64,000 bases of DNA from Euphorbia lathyris (GCF_963576675.1 NC_088916.1:23907501-23971500); one strand, 5' to 3'; shown: positions 11,121 through 22,472, counted from the first letter of the stretch. Numbers and translations are program-made. Notes: generated by a model from the letters alone, not told the origin.

Positions 11121-12308
11121 ACTTTAACGTATTAATTATAATAAATTAAGGGTGTTTTTATGTTTTATTACAAGAAAGAAGGTCTTATAGGTGCTTTTGT
11201 GCAGATAAGGAAAGTTTGATCCATTCTTTAATCCAGCGGTCAAATGCCGGAACTTCTGATGATGGACAGCGACATGACGGGAAGTAGGTATGGCAGTAGC
11301 TGTAGGTAGAAAGGCGGACAAGTGCAGTCAGAAAGCAACAAGATGAAAGGAAAGCTCGACCCTTGAGTGTTCAAGGGTCAAAAGGATCTTCACTACTTTT
11401 AGCATTTTAGTTTAATGAACAATTGACTTGGGATTGTAATATTTTGGATCAGATACTTTTGGTACCGTATTAACCCTGGCCTTTCCTTTTAAATAGATAG
11501 AGTAAGGAAAGGAAAGGGCTCGCACTTTTTATTAAAAAAAAATATAGACTTTGGCCGGAAGAAAGAAAGCTCCATAGATGGAGTTTCACAGCTTTGAACC
11601 AGCAGATTGCTCACTCGCCTGTATGAGTGAGTAGTCCTTTTGAATAGGCTCGGACAGTTTGGGCCGGTGATGTAAGTTTCCTAAGTCTATTAATGAATGA
11701 ATGGTGTTCTTCTATGAAGTGTTTGATGAGGCTTTATATTTCAGTGCTTATGCATATATGCTTGTGTTAGATGAATGATAGGACACTGCTTTCATCTTCA
11801 CTGAACTCTCTATCAAACATCCAACCCCGATGCAGACATGTTAGGTGGTTGTATCAAGGGTTTTCTCATTTGAAATGTTGCTTCGATCTTAATGCAAGAA
11901 AGAACAAACCTTTAAGACGTTGTTGGTTTTAGTAAGTCTTAGAATCTTAAAAACACACGAGAGTTGACTTAAGTGAGCATTAAAGCAGAAACCTTGTCTT
12001 CATTTGCATCATTCATGACTGATTAGGCTGTTTAGGAACTTAAGGTAACCTGTTTTGTTGTGCTTAGCCTGTTCTACTTTTCCTTTATCATTATCAAATC
12101 TAATCTTATTACACTAAATCTCTTAACAAGTATTGATGTTAACACGTCACATCATTTCTCAACTAAAAGAAGTCACACACACGAACACCTTGTTCTGTAA
12201 CGTTTTTCTAGTAAGCTTTGGTCCTCAATCCCTGTGGAGACGATACTTCACTTATCACTTTATTACTTGTATCTAGTGCACTTGCTAGAGTCTATTTTGA
12301 GGACAACA
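11121..12308 (+). repeat. Athila-type 5' LTR (left limit uncertain)
   Basis: Ends GGACAACA at 12308, directly before the primer site. A TATA-like ttaaatagat lies near 11490 and a poly(A)-like aatgaatgaatgg near 11693. The 3' LTR of this element is gone, so the start cannot be set by comparison; it lies somewhere between 11121 and about 11180. No gene is seen in the stretch. Confidence 0.6.
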
Positions 12309-12310
12309 AG

Positions 12311-12330
12311 TTTTTGGCGCCGTTCCCGGG
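12311..12330 (+). promoter_or_regulatory. Athila primer-binding site
   Basis: TTTTTGGCGCCGTTCCCGGG is two bases after the LTR end. The TGGCGCCGTTGCCGGGGA type is the tRNA-Asp-like site known from Athila elements. This copy has C for G at one position; the intact form occurs near 30462 in the non-autonomous element. Confidence 0.85.
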
Positions 12331-12429
12331 GATTGAAAGCAACAAATTTTATATGAAATTTTCTGTGAAACAAGGTGTTTTTAATCTGTTTGCTAACTAG
12401 TGCAGCCAGAAAGAGTTCTCTATCTGTTT

Positions 12430-14090
12430 ATGCATAGAGCTGGACCTCCTATTTTTCCTATCGATCTCGAATTAGAGAGAGCGTGTAGACGAAACCGAGC
12501 GGGAGCTCGACGTGCAAGACAAAGAGAGCGACAAAGAGAAATAAGGATGGCTGGAAGGGTACCGCCCGAACAACCAGTCCAACCAAATCAGGAAGAAGAA
12601 GGAGAAAATAACAACCCTCCAGTTATGAGAATTAGAGACTATTCGAGACCAACCATGGAAGGACATTCGTCGTGCATCGTGTTGCCCAACGAAGGAAACA
12701 ACATGTTTGAGGTGAAAGCATCTATGATACAAATGTTGCAGGCAGCAGTATAGTTCAATGGATACCAGTCGGAAGATCCAAACGGGCATATCTAGGAGTT
12801 CATCCCACTGTGCAACACTTTCAGATCAAACCGAGGAGTTTCCGACGATGTGATCAGGCTAAAGCTGTTCCCTTTTTCTCTCAAAGATAAAGCAAAGAAT
12901 TGGTTGAAAAACTTGCAACCAGGGATGATCACCACTTGGGAAGAAATGGCCAGTGCATTTCTAATGAAATATTTTCCACCAAGACAGGCCATTAAACTCA
13001 GAAACGAGGTATCCCATTTCGTGCAAGAAGAGGATGAATCCTTAGCTGAGGCATGGGAAAGGTACAAGGAACTACTAAGAAGGATACCCAATCATGGCAT
13101 CCCCATGTGGATGCAAGTGCAGAACTTTTACAATGAAGTCACCAACATTTATAAAATCCAGATCGAATCCATTGCCAATGGAAACCCTGAAGATCTTGAA
13201 CCACAAGCCTTGTATGACCTTATTGAGAGAGTAGTGAGCACAAGCTATAACTGGCACTCCGCCAGAAGTGAAGGAAAAAGAACGGGGAACGATGATGTTG
13301 TGTCAAAACTAACCAGCCAAGTGGAACAACTTGCAAGACAGCTCGGCAAGATAAATGTATCATCAATTCACAATGAACCCCCGTTCAATGACATATGTGA
13401 TTTTTATGGAGGGTGTAATTTCAACATCAACTGCCCTGGAGTTAAACAAGGGAAAGGTGAACATGGAGAATGTGATTATGTCGGGTATAATCAAAGAAAT
13501 CCACCAAATCCATACTCAAACACCTACAACCCAGCAACAAGAAATCACCCGAATTTCGGATGGACATGGAAGCCTAATCAGCAGGAACAACCAAGGTATC
13601 AGCAACAACAGGGAGGACACTACCAGAGGCAACCTCAGCAGCACTATAAACAACCTGTTCCACCCAAGGAAGAAATAGAACCAGACATGAAGACAATGAT
13701 GATGCAGTTCATGAAGCAGACAAAGCATCAATTAAAAATCTAGAGACACAGGTCCATCAGCTCGCTGCGTCTACGTCAAAAGGAAAAGGGATACTGCCAA
13801 GTAACACAGAGCCAAACCCCAAAGGCGATGTCATGGCTATTACTCTGAGATCTGGTAAGCAAACTAAACCAAATGTACCTACTGATGAAAATGCTGAATG
13901 TGCAGGAACATCCGAAAATGCTGAAGGCGAGCAGAAACAAACTGTTTCTAGTGAAGAAGAACCAGTCGGGGTAGAATCAACCAGTGATCAAGACCAGGAG
14001 GAACAGGGAAAGAAGTACAAACCACCTCCACCTTATGTTCCACCTGTACCTTATCCGACGAGGTTAATAAACAAGAAGCTGGAAGAATAG
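12430..14090 (+). pseudogene. Athila gag
   Basis: The frame starts in a basic, Arg-rich N-terminus, then the retrotransposon gag core. RLKLFPFSLKDKAKNWL and LRNEVSHFVQEEDESLAEAWERYKELLRR (quoted from 12850-13080; positions 17-45 of that frame) are hallmarks of Athila gag. In-frame stops occur at 12751-12753 and about 12793-12795. A frame change near 13741 separates the Gln/Pro-rich C-terminus from the following segment (13833-14090, TLRSGK near its start). A stop at 14088-14090 ends it before the protease region. The element cannot make this protein as it stands. Confidence 0.85.
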
Positions 14091-14099
14091 AATTCAAAG

Positions 14100-14876
14100 G
14101 TGCTAGACACCTTGAGGAAGTTGCATATCAACATTCCCTTCATGGAAGCACTCGCCCAGATGCCGTCATATGCAAAATTCCTGAAAGATATATTGTCAAA
14201 CAAGAAGAAGTTGGAAAACATCTCAATGATCCAACTAAACAGGGATTGTTCTTCAATACTCCAGAACAAGCAGCAACTTCCGAAAAAGCTAAAAGATCCA
14301 GGGAGTTTTTCTATTCCTTGTTCGATTGGCAAGTTAAATATTGAAAATGCACTATATGACCTAGGAGCTAGCATAAACCTTATGCTATATTCTGTGTATG
14401 CGAAACTAGGACTAGGAGAACCACAACCAACCAGAATGTCTATTCAGTTGGCTAATTGGTTAGTATGTTACCCTAGGGGACTTGTGGAAGATGTACTGGT
14501 TAAAGTAGGGAAATTCATTTTGCCAGTTGATTTTATCATAATGGACATAGATGAGGACCTGCATGTTCCTATTATCCTAGGTAGACCGTTCTTAGCAACG
14601 GGTAAAGCATTGATAGATGTGGGAGAGGGACAACTATTTTTGAGAATTAATGGGGAGGAAATCATATTCAAAATGAATGAGGCGATGAGACGAGCTAACA
14701 CTAGTGATGACACATGTTGTTTCTTAGATGATTTTCAAAGTCTTTCCACTTGGCAGGAACAGGACACTCTGGAGACTCTCTTGGGAGAAGAGGTGAACTT
14801 ATGTGAAGGAATGGGCTGTTCCATTGAATCCAACTTGCCTACACCTCCTCTAGATCCTACTGTTCCCACTCATTAA
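14100..14876 (+). pseudogene. Athila protease region
   Basis: A 258-codon open stretch in frame with the preceding gag tail. ALYDLGASINLM is the aspartic protease active-site region (DLGAS in place of DTGAS, as usual in this lineage). VPIILGRPFLATGKALIDV is the conserved protease C-terminal motif. It is bounded by stops at both ends (TAG 14088-14090, TAA 14874-14876), so it is no longer part of a polyprotein. Confidence 0.85.
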
Positions 14877-14879
14877 GAA

Positions 14880-16086
14880 CCACTTGAAATACCCACTGTG
14901 CCATTGTCTAAACCCGAACTAAAACCTTTACCCTCACACCTGGAGTATGCCTTCCTGGAACCACCCAGCAGAAGCCCAGTGATTATATCTTCAAAGTTAA
15001 CTCCTGATCAGAAAGCTCAACTCATGGAGGTACTGTGAAGAAACAAGGATGCAATCGCATGGAAAATTGATGATATAAAAGGTATTAGCCCAATAGTCTG
15101 TGTCTACAGAATTTTGATGGAGAAGGATCATAAGCCATCTATCAAGCCACAGTGCAGACTAAACCCCCACATGAAGGAGGTCATGCGAAAAGAGGTGATC
15201 AAGTTGTTGGATGTCGGAATTATTTACCCAATTTCCGATAGTTTGTGGACAAGCCCTGTTCATGTTGTGCCGAAAAAAGGAGGAACCACAGTGGTTCTCA
15301 ATGAGAAAGATGAGTTGGTCCCCACGAGAACCATAACAGGATGGCGTGTTTGTGTGGATTACTGGAAGCTCAATGAAGCCACAAGGAAGGATCACTTCCC
15401 TTTGCCCTTCATTGATCAGATGTTAGAACGGTTAGCAGGGTATGCATTTTATTTCTTCCTTGACGAATATTCGGGGTACAATCAGATTGCAATCCACAGT
15501 GAAGATCAAGAGAAGACAACTTTCACATGTCCTTATGAGACATATGCCTACAGGCGCATGCCATTTGGATTATGCAACGCCCCAGCCACGTTTTAAAGAT
15601 GCATGATGTCTATATTTCATGATATGATGGAGCGGACAGTGGAGATCTTCATGGACGACTTCTCTGTTTATGGAAACTCTTTTGGGAACTGTCTGAACAA
15701 CCTCGAGGCTGTGCTTGTGCGATGCAAGGAGACCCACTTAGTCTTGAATTGGGAAAAATGCCACTTCATGGTTACTAGTGGAATCGTTCTCGGGCATAAA
15801 ATTTCTGAAAAAGGGATGGAAGTAGAGAAAGATAAGGTGGAAGTGATAGAGAAACTGGCTGTTCCAACTAATGTAAAGGATGTCAGAAGTTTCCTTGGAC
15901 ACGCCGGGTTCTACCGAAGATTTATCAAAGATTTCTCAAAGATCGCACTACCTTTGTCAGCTTTCTACATAAAGATGCAGAATTCTCATTTGATATAAGT
16001 TGTCTGAATGCTTTTGAATTGTTGAAAAGCAAGCTGATCAACTCGCCCATACTGGTAGGACCCGACTGGGAACAACCGTTTGAGAT
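14880..16086 (+). pseudogene. Athila reverse transcriptase
   Basis: Contains the Ty3/gypsy RT blocks: SLWTSPVHVVPKKGG, WRVCVDYWKLNEATRKDHFP, the MPFGLCNAPATF box, and the catalytic FMDDFSVYG near 15645 (YxDD-type, with FMDD). RSFLGHAGFYRRFIKDFS follows. Lesions include a TGA near 15037-15039 and a TAA at 15594-15596, which replaces the usual Gln codon of the PATFQRC motif. The frame runs to the copia A insertion site at 16086. The RNase H part is displaced to 40852-41287 on the minus strand. Confidence 0.88.
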
Positions 16087-17337
16087 TGTTGGAATTTAGT
16101 GTCCTAAATACAATTGTTTTGGATATTAATATTAATGAATAAATTGTTTATTTGGTCATTTGTTTAAGCAGATATATAGCATTAATATGTAACTATATAT
16201 AAAGGTACAAATCTTTCGCAAAGGAAGCAATCCTAAGTTTATTCAAGTAGTTATAAAGTGTTCATACAAGCATGAAGTGATACTATACTTTATAATAGAC
16301 TGATAGACTTAAAGTGAACCCAAGTTAAGTAATATGTTATTGGGATTGGCATATTGCTGTTGAGACTTGCATGTAACAGTATTTTCTGTCGAGACAGAAA
16401 GCTAATCTCACAAGCTTTAGATATTCTGATATCTAGACAGTTACATGGATCTGATGAAGGAGTTCATTAGGATTGGGACCCGACTTGAGATAACAGAATG
16501 GAGTGATTTATCTAATGTGTCAACTGTTCATCTCATCGGTATTAGTAGGTATAAGTAATCCTCAGACTCAAACATTCATTAATTAGTAATTCTGGATTGC
16601 GGAGTCTGATACTTTGATTCTGTGCGAGCACGATCCAATAGGTGAGAGCCTAGGGTGTGTGAGAGCAGGGTTGGGTATCACGCGAAGTAATTATAGAATG
16701 GTTAATGTCAGATTGAGCATTAGTCACTCCTGATAAGGGAGATATATCCAAAGGGCCGCTTGTGGTGATGAATTGACTGAAATCCTTGCAAGGTGATACA
16801 GTTAAGAGTAGAAATAAACATTTCACTTAACTTATCTTTCAGAGTGAATTCAACCTGTACAAGTAAAACCGGACTCTTCGTTATATGTAACCTTGACACA
16901 TTCCATGGTTATAAGGAATTGACCGATAGGATATAGTTGATGAAGGATCGTATTATACTGTACCTAATACAGAAAAGTTAATGTCAGTTATCAACCTGAC
17001 TTCTTAATTGCTCTGGGGGAATATCATAGGTTCTGCTAGTAACAGCTCTCGACGGTATTCCGTTATATATATGTTGGAATTAATCGTGATGAATAATTTC
17101 AAATGATATATACGGCTAGTGGCAATAAAGAACCTAATGGGTCGCATATGGGACTTGGAACCGGAGGATGAAAATGTAATTAGTGGGACATACACATATG
17201 GGCCAAAATTTACATTAATTTAAGGATAAATTAATTTAATTAATAATTATAATTTGATTATGGTTATGGTTATCAATTAAATTAAAAGATTATCTGATAA
17301 TATTAATTATAAGTTTTATGTGATTGAAACTCTATTT

Positions 17338-20300
17338 TTTTTTTTTTTTTTTGGTAGAAAAGGAAAAGAAAAACGAATAACAACAAACTACCCAGGAATT
17401 AGCCTAGGGAAGCTAACCCCAATCCTATCTTCTAAGAGAAGATGAGAGATGAAACTAGGGGAAACAGGAAGGGTAGTAACGCCTAACGTCCCTTCATGGC
17501 CCGCCGCCGCCAAGCGATCAGCAACACAATTCTGCTCTCTAAAAATGTGTCTGAACTCTACGAACTCAAAGGAGGAGCAAAGCCTTATAATAGCTTTGAT
17601 GAGGTTGCGACTGTTAAGACCCATAGAATGATTCTCAGAAATCATTTTGATTGCTTCCAAATTATCAGACTCCACAGAGAGCCGCTTAACACCCAGCCTT
17701 TTAGCAAGATTGATTCCAGTAAGAATAGCCCAGAGCTCCGCAGAAAAGGAAGAACCCAACCCTAAATTCTGGGAGAACCCAGAAAGCCAGACGCCCCCTA
17801 CATCTCTAAGCACACCTCCAGCCGCAATCTTACCGTTACTGAGGCAGGAACCATCAGTATTCAGCTTCACAACCCCCTCTCTTGGCCTGCTCCATCCCAC
17901 GAGATGGACATCACAACACTGAGAGGCTCTGGCAAGGGACTCTCCTTTGAAACTATCGATAATAGAGAAAAGTTTTTTCGAGAAGAAATCAGCTAAGTTT
18001 GTCATAAAAACAGTTTTATCTCCAAAAATCTCCTCGTTTCTCCATTTCCAAACTTGGTGACAGATAATAGCAAAGAAAATGTCACCATGCTCCATGTATG
18101 GAAGCAACTTTCCTCTAACACCATCAGAGAACCAGTCGACCTCAGAATGTGCCATGAAGGAAGAGAAAATATGGTGTGGGAGAATTTTCCTCCAAACCTC
18201 TTTACTATTAGAGCAATCTCTAAGAGCATGGCACAAAGTCTCAACATGGCCTCTGCATCTACTGCAAGCTCCAGAATCAGCCAAGTGCCTTCTGTGCCTA
18301 TCCGAATTAGTAAGAAGCCTGTCCTTAACGCCCAGCCACAGGAAACTCCTAATACGGAAAGGAACTTTAAGGGTCCAAATCGACTTCCACACATCCGAGG
18401 GAGGATCAGATCTAAAGAGAGAGAAAGCTTCAAAGGCCGATTTGCAAGAACAAACTCCATTGTTAGTCAGCGCCCAACAGTGCCTATCCAAGTCTTCCTC
18501 TTGATTACTCACCTTCACTCCCCGCATTCTAAGGAGAGTCTCAAGGCTAAAGAAAGTATCAAACTTTGACCAGATCCAGTCCCCTTCCGAGTCAACCATA
18601 TCGGCAATCCTCCAGTTGCGTATATCACTAGGCGGGGGGGAAGAACACACCTCAATTAACGGTTTATCCCCAATCCAGTTATCAAACCAGAAACTAATGG
18701 ACTTACCATTCCCCACCTCCAGGCCAACTCCCAAGCAGAACTCATCAAACACAGCACTAAGTCCTTTCCAGAGGAAGGAACAATTAGCAACTCTCTCTTT
18801 CGGACCCCCGAAGATTTTGTCTTTCCGATACTTACCACAAAGGAGGCGAACCCAAAGAGAGGAAGGGTTTTGCCACATACGCCAAAGGAGTTTCATTAAT
18901 AAAACTTTATTATTGTCCTTTGCTTTCCTAATACCCAGACCCCCAAAATCTTTAGGCTGGCAAACCTCACTCCAAGGCACAAGATGGATCTTCCTGCCCT
19001 CCGCAGCTTCCCCCCACAGGAACCTACGGTTAATCTTGTCAAGATCATTAAGCACAGGATCCGGAAGCTTACAAGCCTGCATGATGTGATTGGGAGCAGC
19101 ACAATTAACAGATTGAATTAACGTGAGGCGGCCAGCGAGAGACAGAGTCTTGGCTTTCCAAATGGCACACTTCGAATTAGCTTTATCCAAAGTCTCTTTG
19201 AAGGAGCCTTTAGACACACGCTCACTATGGAGGGGAACGCCCAGATACTTCCCAAGAGAATCAGTAAGAGGAATACCTGAGAGATCACTTAATCTCTTAC
19301 AGACTCTCTGATTCATATTCTTAGAGCACATCATCCTAGATTTCTGGATATTAAGCTTCTGCCCAGAGGCCGAACAAAAACAATCCAGAATATCCATAAT
19401 GACTCTCAACTGCTCCTCATTACCCTCAAGAAAGATAAGGACATCATCTGCAAAGAATAAGTGAGTCACCTGGGGACAGAAGCTGTTGATCGCCACAGGG
19501 TGGAAACTCCCATTATCAATCGCATCCTGAATCAGGTGAGAGAGCCTCTCCATAGCAATAACAAAAAGGAAAGGGCTCATAGGATCCCCCTGACGGATTC
19601 CTCTGCCCGGGGAAAATTCCTCCGACATATCCCCATTGACCATAACTTGAAACACAGGAGAAGAAATACATACCTTAATTAAACTTCTCCAACTGTCCGG
19701 GATTCTAGCTCTCTCAAGGCTCTCCATCAAGAAATCCCAATTAATTCGATCATAGGCCTTCTCTAAATCCAGCTTCAGAGCCACAATGCCTTTCCTCCCC
19801 TTCCTAATCTTCATCGTGTGGACCATCTCTTGGGCGATCACCACATTATCCATCATTTGTCTACCAGGCACAAAGCTACCCTGATTCTGACAAATGATCG
19901 CAGGAAGAATGCCACAGATTCTATTAGCCACAATCTTTGTAACAGTTTTGTAAAGAACATTACAAAGACTGATAGGTCTCATATGCAAAAAGGAAGAAGG
20001 CTTATCAATCTTAGGAATCAGAACCAGGAGGGTTCTATTAACCAGCTCAATATCCTTCGAACCACTGAACACCCCCAAGACAAAATTATAGATGCCTTCC
20101 TTCACTACATCCCAATGCTTATGGTAAAAGCCCGCCGGAAGACCATCAATCTCAGGAGCTTTAGAAGCCCCAATGCTGAAGATAGCTTGGTCAATCTCTT
20201 TTCGGGAAATAGGTTGAAAGGCCTCCTGACTACAATCCTCACTGATTAAAGGAAATGTAGCAATAGAGTGAGCCCTCTCCAAAAGAACAGGTTCCTCTTT

Positions 20301-20792
20301 GAACAGCTCTCTGTAGAAATCCAGGGCTAAGTTCCGAATAACCTCATCTTCATAAACCCAATCACCATTAGAATCCTTAATGGCCTCAATTCTATTTCTC
20401 TGCCTTCTGATCAGGGTAGAGAGATGGAAGTATTTGGTATTACGATCCCCATCTTTAATCCAGGACTTCCGAGACTTCTGGAACCAAAGGAACTCCTCCT
20501 GCCTAAGCACAGCCTCCAGCTCCTTCTGAAGGGTTCTGAGGAGGCCCTCAAGGCTATGATCAAACCTCCCCTCCAACCTGCGTTGAATGCCCTCCATCCT
20601 CTTTAATAACTTGTTCTTCCTTCTGATAATATGCCCAAACACATTCCTATTCCACCCCTGCACCTTATTCCTGAACCCTTCAGCAGCTTGCAGTACATAC
20701 GAATGAGGTCTCCAACTCTCATGAACGAACTCTTTAAACTTAGGATGGGACTCCCAAGCCAACTGATACCGGAACGGTCTCTTTAAACTTAG
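17338..20792 (-). mobile_element. LINE-1: 5'-truncated LINE in the copia A 5' LTR
   Basis: Flanked by a perfect 16-bp target duplication GATTGAAACTCTATTT (17322-17337 and 20793-20808). The poly(A) tail is the T-run at 17338-17352. Only the 3' 3.45 kb of the element is present; ORF1 and the endonuclease are absent. The 5' junction carries CTCTTTAAACTTAGGAT (about 20779-20795), which copies an internal stretch at about 20730-20746. It is of the same family as LINE-2 at 41759-48286. Confidence 0.93.
17388..20762 (-). CDS. LINE ORF2 fragment: reverse transcriptase, zinc-binding domain, RNase H
   Basis: An uninterrupted frame of 1124 codons. In order: a linker region (residues 1-210), the RT domain (about 210-490), the RT-associated zinc-binding region (about 780-880, with CSRCRGHVETLCHALRDC), and an RNase H domain (about 965-1090). 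In the RT, HMRPISLCNVLYK, IVALKLDLEKAYDRINW, GIRQGDPMSPFLF and the catalytic FFADDVLIF are visible. In the RNase H, KLNTDGSCLSNG, AELWAI, SVESDNLEAI and CVADRLAA are visible. One motif residue is unusual: APEIDG where APGIDG is normal. The RT would copy LINE RNA at the target site, but without an endonuclease this copy cannot retrotranspose itself. The intact frame points to a recent insertion. The first Met is simply the first in the truncated frame, not a true start. Confidence 0.9.
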   Translation of the reverse strand: MAWESHPKFKEFVHESWRPHSYVLQAAEGFRNKVQGWNRNVFGHIIRRKNKLLKRMEGIQRRLEGRFDHSLEGLLRTLQKELEAVLRQEEFLWFQKSRKSWIKDGDRNTKYFHLSTLIRRQRNRIEAIKDSNGDWVYEDEVIRNLALDFYRELFKEEPVLLERAHSIATFPLISEDCSQEAFQPISRKEIDQAIFSIGASKAPEIDGLPAGFYHKHWDVVKEGIYNFVLGVFSGSKDIELVNRTLLVLIPKIDKPSSFLHMRPISLCNVLYKTVTKIVANRICGILPAIICQNQGSFVPGRQMMDNVVIAQEMVHTMKIRKGRKGIVALKLDLEKAYDRINWDFLMESLERARIPDSWRSLIKVCISSPVFQVMVNGDMSEEFSPGRGIRQGDPMSPFLFVIAMERLSHLIQDAIDNGSFHPVAINSFCPQVTHLFFADDVLIFLEGNEEQLRVIMDILDCFCSASGQKLNIQKSRMMCSKNMNQRVCKRLSDLSGIPLTDSLGKYLGVPLHSERVSKGSFKETLDKANSKCAIWKAKTLSLAGRLTLIQSVNCAAPNHIMQACKLPDPVLNDLDKINRRFLWGEAAEGRKIHLVPWSEVCQPKDFGGLGIRKAKDNNKVLLMKLLWRMWQNPSSLWVRLLCGKYRKDKIFGGPKERVANCSFLWKGLSAVFDEFCLGVGLEVGNGKSISFWFDNWIGDKPLIEVCSSPPPSDIRNWRIADMVDSEGDWIWSKFDTFFSLETLLRMRGVKVSNQEEDLDRHCWALTNNGVCSCKSAFEAFSLFRSDPPSDVWKSIWTLKVPFRIRSFLWLGVKDRLLTNSDRHRRHLADSGACSRCRGHVETLCHALRDCSNSKEVWRKILPHHIFSSFMAHSEVDWFSDGVRGKLLPYMEHGDIFFAIICHQVWKWRNEEIFGDKTVFMTNLADFFSKKLFSIIDSFKGESLARASQCCDVHLVGWSRPREGVVKLNTDGSCLSNGKIAAGGVLRDVGGVWLSGFSQNLGLGSSFSAELWAILTGINLAKRLGVKRLSVESDNLEAIKMISENHSMGLNSRNLIKAIIRLCSSFEFVEFRHIFREQNCVADRLAAAGHEGTLGVTTLPVSPSFISHLLLEDRIGVSFPRLIPG

Positions 20793-20981
20793 GATTGAAA
20801 CTCTATTTAATTATTCCTAACATTAATTAATTATTAATTTGATTAATAATAATTATCTAGATATAATTAGTTATTATTTAGATAATAGTAAAGTGTTTAT
20901 TTAATTATCTAATTAGGAATCCTATTCCGTATAGGATTCCAATTATTTAATTACCTAACACAACTGGGATTAGGGTTAAGA

Positions 20982-21001
20982 AAAGTCTATAAATAGACTT
21001 T
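20982..21001 (+). promoter_or_regulatory. TATA box at the centre of a 20-bp palindrome, copia A LTR
   Basis: AAAGTCTATAAATAGACTTT is a palindrome with a central AA and contains the TATA box CTATAAATAG. The same sequence is retained in the 3' LTR near 41675-41694. Confidence 0.75.
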
Positions 21002-21385
21002 CCTAACCCCTAAATTTTGACACACATAAAATAAGAGAGGAGGAAGCGTTCCGTCTTTCGTCTCGGCTAATTTACTTTATTTCTTACTCCCTCTTTGATC
21101 TCGCATCGATTTTTGTTAGAGGCAATCATTGCGATTGCTATTCATTGAAGGTTGATCACTGATTATCTTTTGGTTTTGTGTTGAATCAAATGTTAGTAGT
21201 TCATGAGTTGATAATAGCAAGTTGTGGGCACTTCGTTTGCAATGGTAGATAGTTCATCAATAAAGGTATTACTATCTATCCCTCTTTATATGAAATAACA
21301 ATTAACAGATCTTGGAAAAGGGAAATAGATAAAATAGATAAAATTTTATTATTCCGCTATGCCTAGGCTTGTCTATTTTCCTACA

Positions 21386-22472
21386 TAGGTATCAGAGCCT
21401 ATGTTAATCTGTTATTTCACATATGTAAATAAAAGAGTTTTTCAATCAGATTGAATAGATTTATTGTTAGGATAAATTAATTAATCGATTAGTTCAATTA
21501 ACCTAACGATAAATAAGTTTTGATTACTTGTTAATTAAAACTGATTATGCATAGTTCCTGATTATTTCGGTTGATAATTGGTTTTAAACAAAATCTAAAA
21601 GTTTTATAGTTAGATAATTAAAACGTTTTGTTTTATTAAATCTAAAAGATAAAACTATTCTAATATTCTGAAAATTGTTTTGAAACTGTTTTAGAACAAT
21701 TATATATATTTATATTTTAAAAAAATATATATTGATAGCAGTTCGGGGTCGCTGCCGCGAGGCGGCAACCCCGAACCGCGCTGCCTTTACGGCAGCAGCG
21801 TCTATCCGCTAGCTGCTGCCCTACGGCAGCAGCTATGCCAAGGGTCGGGCCGATTAAATCGGCTCGGCCCAATTGTTGGTACCGGATTTTAAAATTGTTT
21901 TAAAATAACCCGTTTTAAATATATATATATATATATGTTTCAGAATATAGTAATTTGTTTTGATTATCAAAATCAATTTATTTAAAAGTTTATTTTACCT
22001 AAATATTTGATATAAGTAATTCAAAGCATTAAATGAATTATTCAAATTAATTAGGATATGCATAATTGAAATTGGATGAAAATTAATTTAAGTTGTTAAT
22101 TTGATTAACTTAAATATTACATAAATAGTTTGTGTAATCAACCAATTAAATTTAATTTAATTGAGTCTATGCATGTTTGGCATTATGAACATATTAGACC
22201 CTCTTTAATTGTTATTTAGTCTTTTGGTAGTTAAATAGGACCTGCGTGTCCTGCCTTCTCTTACTCTCTATTGTATTTCTCTTCTCATCCAAATCCTTTC
22301 AAGTAAATTGAAGTTTTCTTTGAAATTGAATATTGTTGTAATTCAAGGCGCCAAGGAGAAGACGGAGGACCCAAAGAGAAATATGTAATAGTTGGTATTT
22401 CCCTAGGACGACCCTTTATTCCGTTTCTGGCTCAACGGAATAAACTTAGAGATATGTCCATAATTGTCAATG
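21386..22472 (+). other. Copia A primer-binding site and long untranslated leader
   Basis: The sequence after the LTR, TAGGTATCAGAGCC, is a slightly altered initiator-Met primer site. No frame follows for 1.1 kb. A GC-rich island (21740-21876) in otherwise AT-rich sequence holds nested hairpins: TTCGGGGT/ACCCCGAA (21742-21749 with 21768-21775) enclosing TGCCGC/GCGGCA, and AGCTGCTGCC/GGCAGCAGCT (21811-21820 with 21825-21834). The leader from about 22340 to 22472 matches the copia B leader (minus strand near 36175-36300) and then stops abruptly at Retand sequence, marking an inversion breakpoint. Confidence 0.8.

Larger units (their letters stand above)
16087..21385 (+). repeat. Copia A 5' LTR, interrupted by a LINE
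   Basis: TGTTGGAATTTAG at the start and TTTTCCTACA at the end. Without the LINE and one copy of its target duplication it is about 1828 bp. It matches the 3' LTR at 41293-49648 (minus strand) with only a few differences in the first 150 bp. The target duplication of the whole element is gagat (16082-16086) and atctc (41288-41292, the reverse complement), the proof that the two displaced halves are one element. Confidence 0.92.

Noticed and set aside
18054..20606. Plus-strand frames of 60-170 codons
   Set aside because: Shadows of the minus-strand LINE ORF2; the same shadows recur opposite LINE-2 at 42475-45395.
21740..21876. tRNA or structured ncRNA gene
   Set aside because: Hairpins are present, but there is no cloverleaf, no A/B box order and no CCA-adjacent acceptor stem; it lies in a copia leader.
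22464..22472. ATG at 22464 as a true start of the integrase frame
   Set aside because: These codons come from the copia A leader across the inversion joint; homology to integrase begins only at about 22474.
16087..22472. Copia A as a separate solo LTR plus leader, unrelated to 41293-53738
   Set aside because: The matching gagat/atctc flanks and the Athila RT-RNase H continuity show that both parts belong to one insertion.
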